64,000 bases of DNA from Cycas panzhihuaensis. Taxonomy: Eukaryota > Cycadophyta. The position numbers were made by a program, and so were the translations under genes. Below, in pieces: positions 21,201-33,079 of this stretch; the stretch's first letter is position 1; the number at the start of each line of letters is the position of its first letter. Below the pieces are notes generated by a model, which saw only the letters and a program-made list of their open reading frames with translations, had not been told where the DNA came from and searched no databases. The stretch is from contig CM041465.1 of NCBI GenBank assembly GCA_023213395.1, positions 95,797,741 through 95,861,740 on the forward strand, given 5' to 3'.

Positions 21201-22150
21201 GATGCAAGAATACTGATAGAGTGTGCAATATCTGGCCTTGTATTAGTAGTGTAGATGAGACTACCTACAAGTTTCCTATAGAGTGTTGAGTTTGCCTCCT
21301 TAGTATCATTATTAATTAAGAGTTTGGTATTAGGATCCATAAATAATGCCACTTGTCGAGTATCTTCTAACTGGAACTTAGTTAGAAGATCGTTGATGTA
21401 TTTTTCTTGGGAGAGGAAATTTTTTTCATTCTTTTATGTTACTTTAATTCCCAAGTAATATTTCATCAAACTAAGGTTAGGCAATTCAAATATTTTGCCA
21501 AGGTCCTTTTTCAGCTGGCTTATTGCCTGTTCACTATTACCCATTACTAACATATCATCCACAAAGATTATGAGATAAATGACTTTATCCTTATGGTGCT
21601 TGATAAATAATGTCGCATTAATATCTTAATAGTCACAAACCTCGTATCCAAGTTACCTTATTCTTTTAGACAACTTGGCAAACCAAGCATGAGGGGCTTG
21701 TTTAAGGCTGTACAAGGATTTTCTGAGCCTACAAATCTTATGCTCTTAACCTTTGATCTCATATCCTTCTAGATGAGCCATGCAAATTTCTTTTTCAAGA
21801 TCTTAATTGAGAAACGTTGTCTTAATATCGAATTAGTGGATTTTCCAACCTTGTTGAGCAGCTAAGGCCATAAGAGTTACAATTGTAGGCCCCTTGGTTG
21901 TAGGTACAAAGACTTTAGTGTTGTCGATGCCTTCCCTTTGAGTAAATCCTTTAGCTACCAATCTCGCCTTATGTTTTTTAAGGGTTCCATCTAATCTATA
22001 TTTATTTTTTAATACCCATTTATTTTAAACTACTTTTCTACCAAGTGGTAGATCAACGAGCTCCCTTGTACCATTCTTAATAAGAGATTGGTACTCTTCA
22101 TTCATGACATTTCTTCAAGTTGCATGCTTTATAGCTTCTTGGTATATTAG
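21200..22150 (-). pseudogene. COP5 reverse transcriptase
   Basis: Broken minus frames give NKWVLKNKYRLDGTLKKHK and ARLVAKGFTQREGID (about 22020-21930), [20 protein letters not shown] (near 21680), YLIIFVDDMLVMGNSEQ with both catalytic Asp intact (21575-21530), LMKYYLGIKVT (near 21460) and LYRKLVGSLIYTTNTRPDIA (near 21250). Stops fall at several Trp or Gln positions. The order is normal, between integrase and RNase H. Confidence 0.87.
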
Positions 22151-22315
22151 GGGATCTTCATTAAGAGTAAGGTGCAGTTCTACTAGTTCAAGCTTAGTAT
22201 ATAATGATTCCTACATCCTTACTCTATGGGTATTTTGAGTATTAGTTTTTCCCACCTCATGTAGTCGTATGTCCTTATTGAGCTAGCAAGCTTCTTGAGA
22301 TTCTCAAGTTGGGAA

Positions 22316-23360
22316 TTAGGTCCTCATTTCCTCAACTTCTTGGTTCTTATCTTGTTCATTAAAATGATCATTTTGTAAGGAGGATATTGATGCACCTAAG
22401 GAAGATGGTCCTTCTACCATTGTTTTGCCTTTGTTAACTAAAGGTAGAGAGGATGGTTCTTCTATAATGGTTTTACCTTTGTCAACTCTGCTATCTTCAA
22501 AGGATAGTGTTGGATGTGCACTCATCAGTTTAGATTCATAACTTGTATCCTTTGAGGCTCTATTGTCAGCTTCTAATATTTAGAGTAATTTATGTCTATC
22601 CCTCTCCCTCAAATTTTAGAATCTAAATATCATACTTAATAACATTATTATAGCAGCGTGAGGGTATTTTAGAGTCCAATTTAAGTAACTAATCCTTTAT
22701 CTCTATAAAAATAACATCTCTAGTAATGATGATTTTTTATTGTGATGGTATAAAGACCTTATACCCTTTTTTATCCATAGGGTATCCAATAAAGATGCCT
22801 TTAAGTGCCCTTAGCTAAAGTTTATTTCGATATATATCCAAAATGTGGGCATAGCATGTAGAGCCAAAATTTTTGAAGTAATGAACAATGGGGACTTATC
22901 CTAACCACTTTTTATTAGGTCATTGCACTTTCTTTAATGGGCTAACATCATTGATATAATAAACAGTTGTCCACATGGCTTTGGCCCATAGGTAGGTAGG
23001 TACATTTTTGTATACCAACATAGCCCAAGCCATGTTTATGATTATATTGTTTATGCATTCAGCAACTCTATTTTGTTGTGGGGTACCTGCTACTATTATT
23101 TGATGCTTAATGCTATTTTCTTGAATGTAGCTTTCAAACTCATGTGAGGTATATTTGCTACTATTATCAGTTTGAAGACATTTAAGTTGATAAACTGACT
23201 TTTTTTTAGTGTAGTCTTTGAATTCTTTGAATACACAGAAGGCTTCATCTTTCTTGTGTAGAAAAGCTACACATACTTTTTTAATGAAATCATCAATGGA
23301 AGAGATGTAATATAACTTTCCCTTCAGTGAAGGAATGGCATTGGTCCATATAGATCAGAG
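22316..23360 (-). pseudogene. COP5 integrase core and C-terminal region
   Basis: From about 23360 the minus strand carries pieces of the catalytic core (SDLYGPMPF start, a TDNSSKYTS-like block near 23165, and the MAWAMLVYKNVPTYLWAKAM neighbourhood near 23000). From about 22830 comes the KGIFIGYPMDKKGYKVFIPS carboxyl block. The 70-codon frame 22525-22316, with two VDKGKT/VNKGKT units, is the low-complexity linker before reverse transcriptase. Not catalytically complete. Confidence 0.75.
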
Positions 23361-23368
23361 TGTACCAA

Positions 23369-23990
23369 TTATAATGGATGGCTTGATTTCCACTGACTTT
23401 TAGAAAAGGGTTGTCGATGAGATTTGGCAATGACATAAGCTTCACATCTAAATGGCTTAGAGGAGAACTTTAGAAGATTTGGAACAGTTTTAGAAAGATC
23501 TCTAAGTCTATTAATGTGAACATGGCCCATGCAAGCATGCCAAACAACTTTCGGTAACAACGTTGGATGGGTCAAGATGGAATTAAATGTAAATTCTTCA
23601 TTAGCACAATGGGCTTTAGAAGATGGAGAGCCATTTAGTAAAAAGAGTTTGCCAGAGTGATGTCCAGTCAAGACCCCTTAATTAGTTAGAGGGTGAATGA
23701 CCTGGAGAGTTTGGTCACTTGTGGTTACACTTAGATTAAATCCACGAGAGACAAGTGTGGATAAGTAGAGTAGGTTTTGTTTGAGATTAGGTATATATAA
23801 GACATTAAGCAATATAAAGTCTTTTAAGCCTGGGAGTTTTAGGTGAATGTTACCAATTCCTTTAATAGGTTGTTGTGATTTATTAGCCATGTGAACAACT
23901 CCTTAAGTATTTGAGTCAAATATTTGTGAAAGACTACAATTTCACGTCATATATTCAGTTGCTCCTATATCCATAATCCACTATCCTTCA
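23369..23990 (-). pseudogene. COP5 protease and integrase zinc-binding domain
   Basis: Near 23980-23945 the minus strand reads WIMDIGATEYMT, the copia protease block with Ile in place of the Ser/Thr of the Asp-Ser/Thr-Gly triad. The frame 23890-23678 continues with IKGIGNIHLKLPGLKDFILL and NVLYIPNLKQNLLYLSTLVS. The frame 23671-23369 carries WHACMGHVHINRLRDLSKTV and CEAYVIAKSHRQPF, the HHCC finger of the GAG-pre-integrase domain with the second Cys changed to Tyr. Confidence 0.85.
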
Positions 23991-24243
23991 ATTGAAGCCA
24001 TACTATTTATAATTCCAATAGGGCTTGGCATTAGAAAAGGGAATTCACAAGTGATATATCCACATTAAGCTTCAAAGTATCTCTTTGGTTGGTCAATAGC
24101 ATTTGATGCTAAAGATCCCTTAATTCTTTGAAAGTGTGCTTGTACAAAACCTACACCACTAAAGGATTCTTCACAAGTTTCTTCAACATTATGACCTCCA
24201 TGTTTTGGTTGGAACTTAGCCAACTTATAAGTGGCAGTTCTGC

Positions 24244-25179
24244 AGTTTTTTACTAAGTGTCATTTATGGTTATACTAATCACACATAATAGTTTGAGTAC
24301 CAGTCCCTGAAGAGGTACTAGTTTGGCCTAACTATCTTTCTCTTTATTGAGGTGGCCCTTGGCCTTAAGACTATTGAGCTTGTGACTGAGGGTTTGATTG
24401 ACCTTATGGATGATTTCCCATATTTCTTCCATTTCCTCTTGCTCAATTATTTCCTCTGCCATGAGAGGGGACTTAATTTTTTATATAGCAAACTTCTTCT
24501 TCCACCTCAAAGGTTGGATCTGGAAGAGAGTCAGAGGCTACAAAGTTGGTATCAAAGGTCTTGTCAAATTTTATGAACTTCTCAATAAGTACTTCAAAGT
24601 TAAGTGTCTTCAATATTCCACTAAACTGAAGACTTCCAAGTAAGTTTTTATAATTAGGGATATGTAGATATGATTGGATCAAGAATGCTTAAGTGATGCA
24701 TTAGGTCTTAAAATCTTTATCGATTGCATGTTTTATTGGTCGAAGGAGATTTATTGTCTCATGAGCTCATCCCTTCTATATTTTTAATTTATTCATTTTC
24801 AAAATAAGATGAACAAATTTTAAATCTAACTTGGTATCAAAGTTCTTCTTGAGAACCTTAAGGACCTTCCAGGCTATATCATGTTGCTCTTCATTAATCA
24901 AGTTATGCAGGGAGTGATCAGTAACCAACAAAATTCCTATACGAATCTTTTCATCATCTATCTCCTATTGTAGTTTGGCTGCAACATCTGTAGGAGTTAT
25001 TGGGGTAGATCCATTGAAAGCAGGTGTTGTAGCTATTGCAAGTATGATGGGTATAACCTACAAGCGGACTCTCCAAAGGCCTTCATACTTTGTAACATTT
25101 TAACTCCAGTGTACCAAAAATCCCAATTTTCTTTGCCTTTTAATATACAATTGACATTTTGCTTAAATTAAGATGACAT
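24244..25179 (-). pseudogene. COP5 gag
   Basis: Starts at an ATG at 25179 (MSS, a TAA, FKQNVNCILKGKENWDFW). Further blocks: KLQ, a stop, EIDDEKIRIGILLVTDHSLH and INEEQHDIAWKVLKVLKKNF (about 24960-24840), the UBN2-type capsid helices. NLLGSLQFSGILKTLNFEVL follows in frame 24682-24473. The knuckle at 24286-24244 reads CD, stop, YNHK, stop, HLVKNC, a CCHC motif with one Cys to Tyr change. Several frameshifts. Confidence 0.82.
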
Positions 25180-27113
25180 GGTGATGATAAAGAAGTAGAA
25201 GAGATAATAGAAGTATGTGCCACTAACACATGTGACCAGTACACCTGACACAGTAGAGATATAGAAATGAATGCTATGATGAGAAGTAAGCAATAATTAA
25301 GTATTTTTCAATAATTATGAAAAATAAGTATAAGTAATGATGCAAGAATAAGGCCTGATATAGAGCTGGCAAAGAGTGGTGATGTATCATACCACTAACC
25401 TCTAACTTATGTCCAAATATAGGTGAGGTTTCGATGCCTAAGGCTTCTAGTATACGATTAGGGCCTTCACTCATGATGCCTATACCTGTGCTTGGTGATA
25501 AAATCCAAGTAATAGTGAAGCCCAAGTACTCCCAGTCCTCACCCAGTTCACCAATGAGCATATATATACCTCCTCTAAAGAGTCAAATGGTATGTGTATA
25601 TCCCATAGCTATGATGAATATTGGATCATGTTAATTTTAATCTTCTATTAAGGTTTTCAGTTTTCTTGGGTGGTTATCAGGATTATCCATAGAAACCATA
25701 GGTATGGCTAACCCATCCTTCCACCACTATTCTGGTTAAGACCAGACCTAGTATAAAACTCATATCTCTCTTAGGGCCTAAACGTTATCCAACCATGGTC
25801 TATTTTAACCAAGATGAGTGTGCGCACAAGTTAAGAACTCGTAGTATAAATCGTATGGATAAGATTCCTTTTAAGAATAAGGTAAGTTATTTCTGGATAA
25901 CTGAAAATTAAAATGGAAAGTTTCCAAATGTGTTTGCTTGATTTTTATGCTTGCTTTGTTGTTGTTGCTTCTTTATATGATGCTTTATGCTATGTGTACA
26001 AAGAGAAAAAGCGTACTAGATTTAGTAGGGGAACCTGATTCTGCTTCTAATCTAAGGTTTCCCTTACTCTAGTATAATGTTTCCAAATATATTTTTATAA
26101 ATTTTAATATAAAATCCATAATGGGCTAAAAATCAGATCAACTTGTCACTAAATACTGATTTTTCTAAATATATATGCATGCTATTTTACCCTATTTTAT
26201 GATTTTTTCACAAAATTTACAAATAATGATAAATAGGTATTTTTTTCTAAAAATTACAAATATAAAGGCCTAAATGATGGAATTTGAATTTATAATAGAA
26301 GGAAAAAGTGTTTATAATGTTATTTTTGATAGAGTATTGAAGTCAGATTTCTGAAAGGCATAAAAATGTTTTACCCCAAAAAAACACAAAAGTAGAATTC
26401 TGCCAGATCCACTGTCTTATAATCTAAACTTCAATATGTAAAAAGTTGCATCTTGAAATATACATCAACTTTTCTTTCTATACCATCTCCAAAATTAGCC
26501 AAAAAAATTACCTGAAATACCCTCATAATGTCCTTTGTGGGGTTGAGTAAGTAAATTCAACATCCGTAAGAAAACTGCATAGATCTCATTAACCAGTGAA
26601 TGGAATTTGATGAGATTTATCTTAAAATTATCCTAAGATATAAATCTATTAGATCCATAAAAAACACTTTCATATTTTTAGGTTATAATTAAAGTATTTC
26701 ATTGGGAAAAATATCTTAAGTCACTTATTTGTAAATTTTACCCTTTTATTTTAACTAAAACTCACTATTTTAGGCTGAATCCAAAGTTACTCTAGAAGAA
26801 AAAAATAATCCTCTAGTCAAGGTGACCCTACACACCAAATTTCATCAAAATCTAATATGATCAAAAATATCATAAAATTATAGGCCTTTAATGCCTCTAG
26901 GAATGTTTCGGCAACCAAATGGCTTCAAAAACCTATATTTTTTACCTTTAAAAAATTTCACACATATAAAAAGTATTAACATATAAAGTAATATAATTTT
27001 AAGCTCTCAAAATATTAAAAATAATGAGTGCGCTCTCAATACTTCATATTAAAGGTGAAGGAGAGGCAAAATAACTCCATGCAAGTGGAATGGAGTGAAT
27101 AGATCACCTTCTA
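25180..27113 (-). other. COP5 long leader, no clear gene
   Basis: About 1.9 kb between primer site and gag ATG, long for a copia leader. No frame above 95 codons and no motif. The stretch 25650-25900 differs in texture from the AT-rich 25900-27060 and may be a further inserted piece, but I found no terminal repeats. Confidence 0.5.
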
Positions 27114-27438
27114 GCTCTAATATCATATGAAGGAAGGATGGATCTAAGGAATAAATCACTCACATATACACAATGACAATGGAGAATGAAAAAGAGATGA
27201 AATAAGATATGAGAGTAAGCTTGGAGGTGAGAATGAATAATGACTCCCTCCTTGAGATTTCACATTTTATTATTAAGGGTGATCATTAGGGTTAGGACTT
27301 TCCTGCCTAATGACATAAGTCTGAAATTACATCTAAATGTACATAAAGTCCATTTCACTAAGAGACTAATGCTAACAATATATCTTAAGGTCATGTAATT
27401 AATTTATACAGATGACCTTGATACATTAACCTTTTTTA
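27114..27438 (-). repeat. COP5 5' LTR and primer site
   Basis: LTR 27128-27438 matches 15869-16179. Just inside it on the minus strand, after TA, comes TGATATTAGAGC (27125-27114), two transitions from the initiator-Met primer site. Confidence 0.85.
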
Positions 27439-27443
27439 TATTT

Positions 27444-28929
27444 GTGGTTGTGTCCAACTTAGATCCATCTTAGAGGCCCTCATAAGTATATTTGATTGAA
27501 TTCAAAGCAATTTAGGGTCATTTTTTCATGTCATAGTCTACAAAAATTTGTGCAGTTATTGTGAAAATCTTTCATTTGATTTTGATTTATTTTCTAAAGT
27601 TCAAAAGAAATTAATTTATATTGGATTTCCACTTGAAATGTGTTAAAGGGCCTTTACAATAGCTGGTGGTCACATGCATTACCCTTGCAACTAGGGATTT
27701 AGTATAAAAGAGGCAAATTCCAAAAATATTAAGTTATCTTTTATCATTTTTAATTAATAAAAAAGATTAGAGTATATTTGATAAATGTTTAAGTATGTTT
27801 AGCCCCTCATTAGTCCAATCTCTAGTCATATACATCCATAGTGAGACTGAGGGCAAGCTAACAAGGGGGGTTCAGGCCATCCCCATTCATTTTTTTAATT
27901 ATAAAGGGTACCTATCACTATTTTTGTTATAACTTCTCAATGGAGAGTCAGATTTGGATACTATTTAAGCTATTAGAAAGCTAATTTAGAGGGTTATACT
28001 TTAAAGCTATTTTTAGCTAGATTTGAGCTCATTTTATAGGGGTTCTAAGCTGCTTAAGTTAACCCTCTTATTTGAGTAATCATAAGTCCTATTTCATCAA
28101 TTGAATTCTGATATCCTATTTTGTATAAGATTTTCAATGTTGTATATTATTAGTATCTATTAGTACTTTGTTTTAACCTAATTTTTAGGCTAACAAATAC
28201 TTGTGGTTTTGTTATTGTAAGTGTTCTTCTTGAGGGATTAAGGTGGATCTTCTTGGAGTAAAGTCCATTGAAGAGTTCTCTTAACCCTATATTATCTTTT
28301 TAATTTTTACATTTCCTTTAATTTTTTAGCTTACTTTATTAAAAAGAACCTTGTTTATGAGTAAAAATACATTAAATTCTATTTTTAACTTGAAAGATTA
28401 ATAAGAATAATACATAATCTACAAATAGAACTATAGCAGCCTTACAAGGGGAATGATTAAGACTCTTGAAGTTACTACTCTGCATATGTCTTTAGTATTC
28501 CTTGAATTCTATAGATATTAGAGAAAACCATTGGCTACAAGGTGTATTAAGTGGCAAGCTGAGGTGGGAAATATATCCTTAGTATTTAAAGACTATACTA
28601 GACCTAGAAGAGGTGAGCACCTTGTTTATAGTTCTTAGCTAGATTTGTCATTAGGCATAAGTCCAACATAGGTGTACCAATAAATCAAGAGGGCCTTTGA
28701 CCTTCTTAGCAACCCACATACTAAGGTATATAGATCCTTGAGCTCATGTATTAATATATAAGGTCCCTAATTTGCCACTTGTAGGCAGGCACTGCTAGAT
28801 AGGATAGCAATTAACAGCTTTCTTAGAGACCCATCAACATATAATTCTAGAATAGTAGCCCCTTAGATAGATAGGACACAAGTATAAAAAACTCAAAACT
28901 AAAGGACATTTTAAAAATAGTAGCCTAAA
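27444..28929. other. AT-rich stretch without a recognisable gene
   Basis: Presumably resumes the sequence cut by COP5 (LTR4 interior) and then holds the unrecognised 5' end of COP7. No motif-bearing frame was found. The GGGGGG run near 27868 is isolated. Confidence 0.4.
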
Positions 28930-29830
28930 TGCTCCTATCCAACACTATCAAACTTAATAGCCTAAATAATTTCATAGCTTGGAAGAAACAAATGAAGAAC
29001 CTCCTCATTATGAATGATTATTGGAGTTACATTAATCATGATATTTCTTTACTTAAACCTACCCAAGATCCTAATGATCCCACTATTGTTATTCCACCTT
29101 AGCTAACTTCAAAGCTAAGGATAATATATCCTTGTCTTTTATCTATTTGGCTATATAAGATTAAGTGGATTAAAATATAGAAATTGTATAAACCTCTCAA
29201 GAAACTTGGAGTATACTATGCTCCCTCTATGAGAAAAAAGATGAGTTAAGCTCATTGACCTTAAAGGCATGCCTGTTTGGAATACCTTTGGCTAAAAATA
29301 TCACTTCTCACTTAACTGAGGTCAAAATAATAAGAAACTAACTAATAATCCTTAATGAACCTCCCTTAGATTATGACTTAGTATTCATCATCCTTAAGAT
29401 CCTTCCATTAGAATACAATAGTTTTGTGTCCAAACTTCTTGATAATTATACCAAAAGGGACTTTAACAAATTTAAATGGATTTTGCTAAGAGAACAAAAC
29501 ATCCATAAATATGAAGGAGTAATATCTACCTCTAACTTAACCCTTGTATTTGTTATAAAGAATTCAAAGAGAAGTAAGACTATTCAATAGCCAACTTAGT
29601 AGCCAAATCTTCTATAAAATCTCACTTAACAACTTGACTCCTTAGATATATCACTAGAGACAAGTTAGTTGCTAACTCAATAGTAATTACAATAAGTTGG
29701 CACTTCCTCCTAATAAGTTTAATAGCCTTAGTAGCTCCATCAACCACCATAGTCTTAACCTTAAAGAAATTAGGAGTGTATACCAAATGTCACCTACTTA
29801 TACTATGAGAAAAATAGCCATCTAGATATT
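28930..29830 (+). pseudogene. COP7 gag
   Basis: NNFIAWKKQMKNLLIMNDYW and SYINHDISLLKPTQDPND near 28950-29080 match the DUF4219/UBN2 opening of copia Gag. Later, FIILKILPLEYNSF-like and SKLLDNYTKRDFNKFKWILL blocks (29390-29480) match the capsid end. The knuckle near 29795 reads YLYYEKNSHLDIEC, a CX2CX4HX4C motif with both first Cys changed to Tyr. Many stops. Confidence 0.78.
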
Positions 29831-29919
29831 GAATGTAAGAGAAGACAAGTTGATCTTCAGATGCTATAAAATCAAGGGAGATAATAATACAAACCTAGTT
29901 TCCAATAAGGTTCCCTATA

Positions 29920-30165
29920 CTTTTGACAAGGAGCATATAACTATCAATAAGGTAGACTTAGTTATCAATAAGTTAGACCTAGCTATAATAAGATAGAACT
30001 AGCTATCAATAAGGAGAACCATGTCCTCAATAAAAAGCCCCCTTATTTATAACAAGGAGGCCCCATTCATTGATAAGGAGCCCCTTACTTCTAATAAGGA
30101 GGTCCCATTCCTCAACAAGGAGGTCTTGAGGCCCTTCCTACCTATAAGGAGGGCCATCATACTAA
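29920..30165 (+). repeat. COP7 imperfect tandem repeats in the gag-protease linker
   Basis: Units of about 24-33 bases built around AATAAGGAG and ACAAGGAGG words recur, giving peptide units such as NKEAPFIDKEP, SNKEVPFLNKE. The breakpoint that starts COP11 falls in this array. Confidence 0.7.
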
Positions 30166-30339
30166 TAACTAGGCTAATTTTATTAATAGAATTAGAATCA
30201 AAGATAAAATCAGAACCAACATTAATAAAACAAGTAGTGGTTCCCACATAAAATCTAAGGAATAACCCTAATACTTAGTAAGGAGGTAATGTGATAGACA
30301 CTAAAGATCACTTCTCTCAAAACTTGTTCTTTGTGACTT

Positions 30340-31187
30340 TGTCATATCAACATGGTGATAACTCTTAATTACTTGATTTAAGTACTGTATGCCATATGAC
30401 TAGCATAAAATACATGTTGGAGGAAACCTATCCAATCAACACTTATATAGTTACATTTAGAGACAACTTACCTATGATGTGACTAAAACTGGAAGGACTC
30501 TAATTGCCTTGAAATATTCAAATAGATATCACATCAGTAATATGTTCTTAGTTCTAGGCATGAAGATGAACCTACTTTTTGTTAGCCAAATCGATAAGTA
30601 TAATCTAGATATCCTCTTCAATCAAGGCATATATACTATCATTGATCATACTATTAGAAATCTTATGATAATAACACATGAAGATAGTAACTTATACAAG
30701 CTTGATGGCACTAACTTCACCACTAATCCACCAATAGAATCATGTTCAATAGCTCAAAATACCCAACTTAACAAGGGAAAAAAAATCATAGTAGAAGACC
30801 CACTTCTTATCTAAGAACAAGATGAATACTTCCATCCTAATGAAAAATGTATCTCAAATAGTACTAGAGACTAACTATGGAAGCAATACCTTGGTCACCT
30901 AAATATGTATAGTTTAAATATCATGTCTAGACTTTATATGGTGCATGGACTTCTTAAGATTAAGAGAAATAGACACATTTATGAGGCATGCCTAGTGGGA
31001 AAATAGCATAAAGAAAAATTTCCATCCAAGAATGCATGGAGAGTCTTTGAACCATTAGAATTAGTCTACTCGGACATTTGTAGGCCTATGCTAGTTCAAT
31101 CTATCAATTGTAGCCTATTTTTCATGATATTTATAGATGATTATTTTAGGAAAGTATGAGTTTATTTCCTAAGAAATAGGTACCAAG
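30340..31187 (+). pseudogene. COP7 protease and integrase N-terminal part
   Basis: LLDLSTVCHMTSIKYMLEET near 30375-30430 stands for the Asp-Ser-Gly-Ala-T-x-H protease block, with the triad degraded. The frame 30479-30814 (111 residues) covers HISNMFLVLGMKMNLLFVSQ and the linker to integrase. LWKQYLGHLNMYSLNIMSRL (H-x3-H finger) follows near 30890, then ACLVGK and KEKFPSKNAWRVFEPLELVY-SDICRP and FFMIFIDDYFRKV, the first catalytic Asp region. It ends abruptly at 31187. Confidence 0.85.
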
Positions 31188-31188
31188 A

Positions 31189-31407
31189 CAATTCAAAAAT
31201 TAGGAGAAGCTGAATAAATAGATGCTGGGAGGTTTGAGAAAAATAAATAATATTGATGCAAATTTGAAAGATGATTATTACAATATGACAACAGCCATAT
31301 ATATAGGTATATTGGATATGTTGTTTTATCAAGGGACATAACCCTTATAATATGTCTTTTCAACCAATATGATTAATAATAAGGGTTTATAACAATTCCT
31401 CCCTCTC
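31189..31407 (-). repeat. GYP8 3' LTR and polypurine tract
   Basis: The minus-strand purine tract GAGAGGGAGGAAT (31407-31395) leads to TGTTATAAACCC at 31394. The LTR matches 57086-57312 but lacks the last dozen bases (GGGTTGGATACA) seen there, ending at the COP7 junction near 31188. Confidence 0.88.
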
Positions 31408-31439
31408 AAGATGTTTCACCCATGAAACTCTCATGTCTC

Positions 31440-31690
31440 AATTTAGGGTGAAGCTCGATAAAATCAGAGGATTCCCAGGAAGCATCTTCTATAGGCAATT
31501 ATTTCCATTTAATCAAATATTCTCAAATAGTTTTTGATCATAACCGACATTCTCGAACTTCAAGGATAGCTTCTGGTAATAAGATTAATTTGCCTTCTTC
31601 ATCGAGGAGAGGCAAGTCTGTTTGTACCTACACATGATCTCCAATTTTTTTTTTAAGACATGATACATGAAATACATTGTGTAATTTTGA
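31440..31690 (-). pseudogene. GYP8 chromodomain
   Basis: The minus strand reads LPLLDEEGKLILLPEAILEV then RECRL, a stop, SKTI, EYLIKWK, LPIEDASWESSDFIEL. This is the chromovirus chromodomain at the integrase carboxyl end: the P-E-A-I-L opening, the YLIKWK strand, the D-A-S/T-W block and the terminal helix. Two stops occur at Arg/Gln positions. By analogy with the family it would have tethered integrase to modified histone tails. Confidence 0.82.
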
Positions 31691-31699
31691 GGTTGGAAG

Positions 31700-32857
31700 T
31701 TCTAAGGTATAAGCTACTGCTTCGATTTTTTGTTGAACCTAAAAATGACCATAAAACTGAGGACTCAATTTCTGTTTTTGAGAATTTTTTAATGATGATT
31801 GCTTATATGGTTGCAGCCTCACGTAGACCCAGTCTCCGACTTCAAATATTCTTTCTGTTTGATTTTTATTAGCTTGTTGTTTCATACGATTCCTTGCTTC
31901 TTCTAAATGTCACTTTAATATTTGAATTATATTATGTGATTCCTGGAGATAGTCATTAACTACTGGAACCTTATTTTCCATTTTTAACTAATCTTTTAAT
32001 TGAGTTGGTTGGTAGCCATATAATGCTTGATAAGGGGTCATTTTAATGGACGAATGGTAAGAAGAGTTATACCATGCTTCAACTAAGTATAACCATTTGA
32101 CCCACAAATATTGTTTATCTGTTACATAATTTCATAAATAATTCTCTAAACATTTGTTAACTACTTCAGTTTATCTATCTATTTGCAGATGATAACTAGT
32201 ACTCATATTTAATTTTGTACCTACTTCCTAAAACATTTCTTGCCAGAAATAGCTTAAAAATTTAGGGTCTCTGTCACTAATAATGGTCTACGAAAAGCCA
32301 TGTAACTTGTGAATTTCTTTAATAAATACTTCAGATAACTGCTAAGCTTTGTAGTTAGATTGAATGGGTATAAAATGAGCAAACTTTGTTAAACAATCCA
32401 CAACCACATAGATAGCATCTTTTCCTTCTAATTTTAGTAAACCTATGATAAAATCCATGCTAATACTTTCCCATTTTTGTTGCAAAATAGGAAGAGGCTG
32501 AAGTAGGCCAGGAGTAGAAATATGTTCATATTTATTGACTTGGCATACTGCGTATTCAGCTACAAATTTTATTATGTCCTTTTTCATTCATTTCTAGAAA
32601 AATGGCAGTTTGATTCGTAGATATGTTTTATAAAATCCTTCATGTCCTGTGGCAGGTATTGCATGTGCCTCATTTAATATCTTATTACAAAAAACTGAGT
32701 TTGGACCTAAGAATATCCATCCTTTATACCATAAAATATCATTTCTCCATTCGAATTTATCTTCTTTTCCTTGTTGAATTCTTTGAATGAGTTGTTGAAT
32801 GTCAGGATCTTTCTCATACTCTGATTGTAAATCCATGATCCATACTAGTTCTATCAT
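31700..32857 (-). pseudogene. GYP8 integrase
   Basis: Frame 32857-32594 carries the linker and the HHCC finger start (NEAHAIPATGHEGFYKTYLR). Frame 32587-32342 continues KKDIIKFVAEYAVCQVNKYE, LLQPLPILQQKWESISMDFI and LEGKDAIYVVVDCLTKFAHF, with first and second catalytic Asp regions. Further pieces to 31700 include the VSDRDPKFLSYFWQEMF-type block (near 32250) and the C-terminal LKPKFYGPFxV region, in broken phase. Confidence 0.85.
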
Positions 32858-32959
32858 TGAGACAACCTTTAATTGAGATTCTTTATTCTCTTCATCTTTC
32901 TATGATAGGGCATCAGCTACCACATTATTTTTTTCCCTGTTATATGTTATGTCGAAATG

Positions 32960-33074
32960 AAATGCCTGAATTTTACTTATCCATTTTATTATTTAGGAGA
33001 TAATTATTTTTATTTTAGTAAATATTATAAATTGTTATGATCTATCTTGACTATAAATTTGCTACCTAATAGAT
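32960..33074 (-). pseudogene. GYP8 RNase H, 3' half below GYP9
   Basis: The minus strand from 33074 reads YLLGSKFIVKIDHNNL, the conserved block with a catalytic Asp (T-D-H-x-x-L). It continues the phase left at 38793 (ALVKWR) once GYP9 and one ACTGA are removed, so the split is exact. Confidence 0.85.
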
Positions 33075-33079
33075 ACTGA
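33075..33079. repeat. GYP9 target-site duplication, left copy (ACTGA)
   Basis: ACTGA here and at 38788-38792, directly outside the two 573-base LTRs. Confidence 0.94.

Larger units (their letters stand above)
15869..27438 (-). mobile_element. COP5: complete copia element enclosing GAG6
   Basis: Paired direct repeats of about 311 bases (15869-16179 and 27128-27438) enclose a minus-strand copia: primer site at 27114-27125, long leader, gag (25179-24244), protease, integrase, reverse transcriptase and RNase H (to 20632), then a purine tract (16190-16181) and 3' LTR. GAG6 (4,020 bases plus its duplication) lies between RNase H and the 3' LTR; without it COP5 is about 7.5 kb. Frequent stops and frameshifts make it inactive, though the reverse transcriptase VDD motif survives. 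Confidence 0.88.
28930..31187 (+). mobile_element. COP7: copia fragment, gag to integrase
   Basis: Plus-strand copia remains: gag (28930-29830), a repeat-bearing linker (29920-30165), protease (near 30360), zinc finger (30880-31010) and the start of the integrase core (to 31187). It breaks off in the integrase core where the 3' LTR of GYP8 begins. A second copy of the same family (COP11) starts at about 57313 on the other side of GYP8 and overlaps COP7 by about 1.1 kb. No LTR of COP7 was recognised. Confidence 0.82.
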
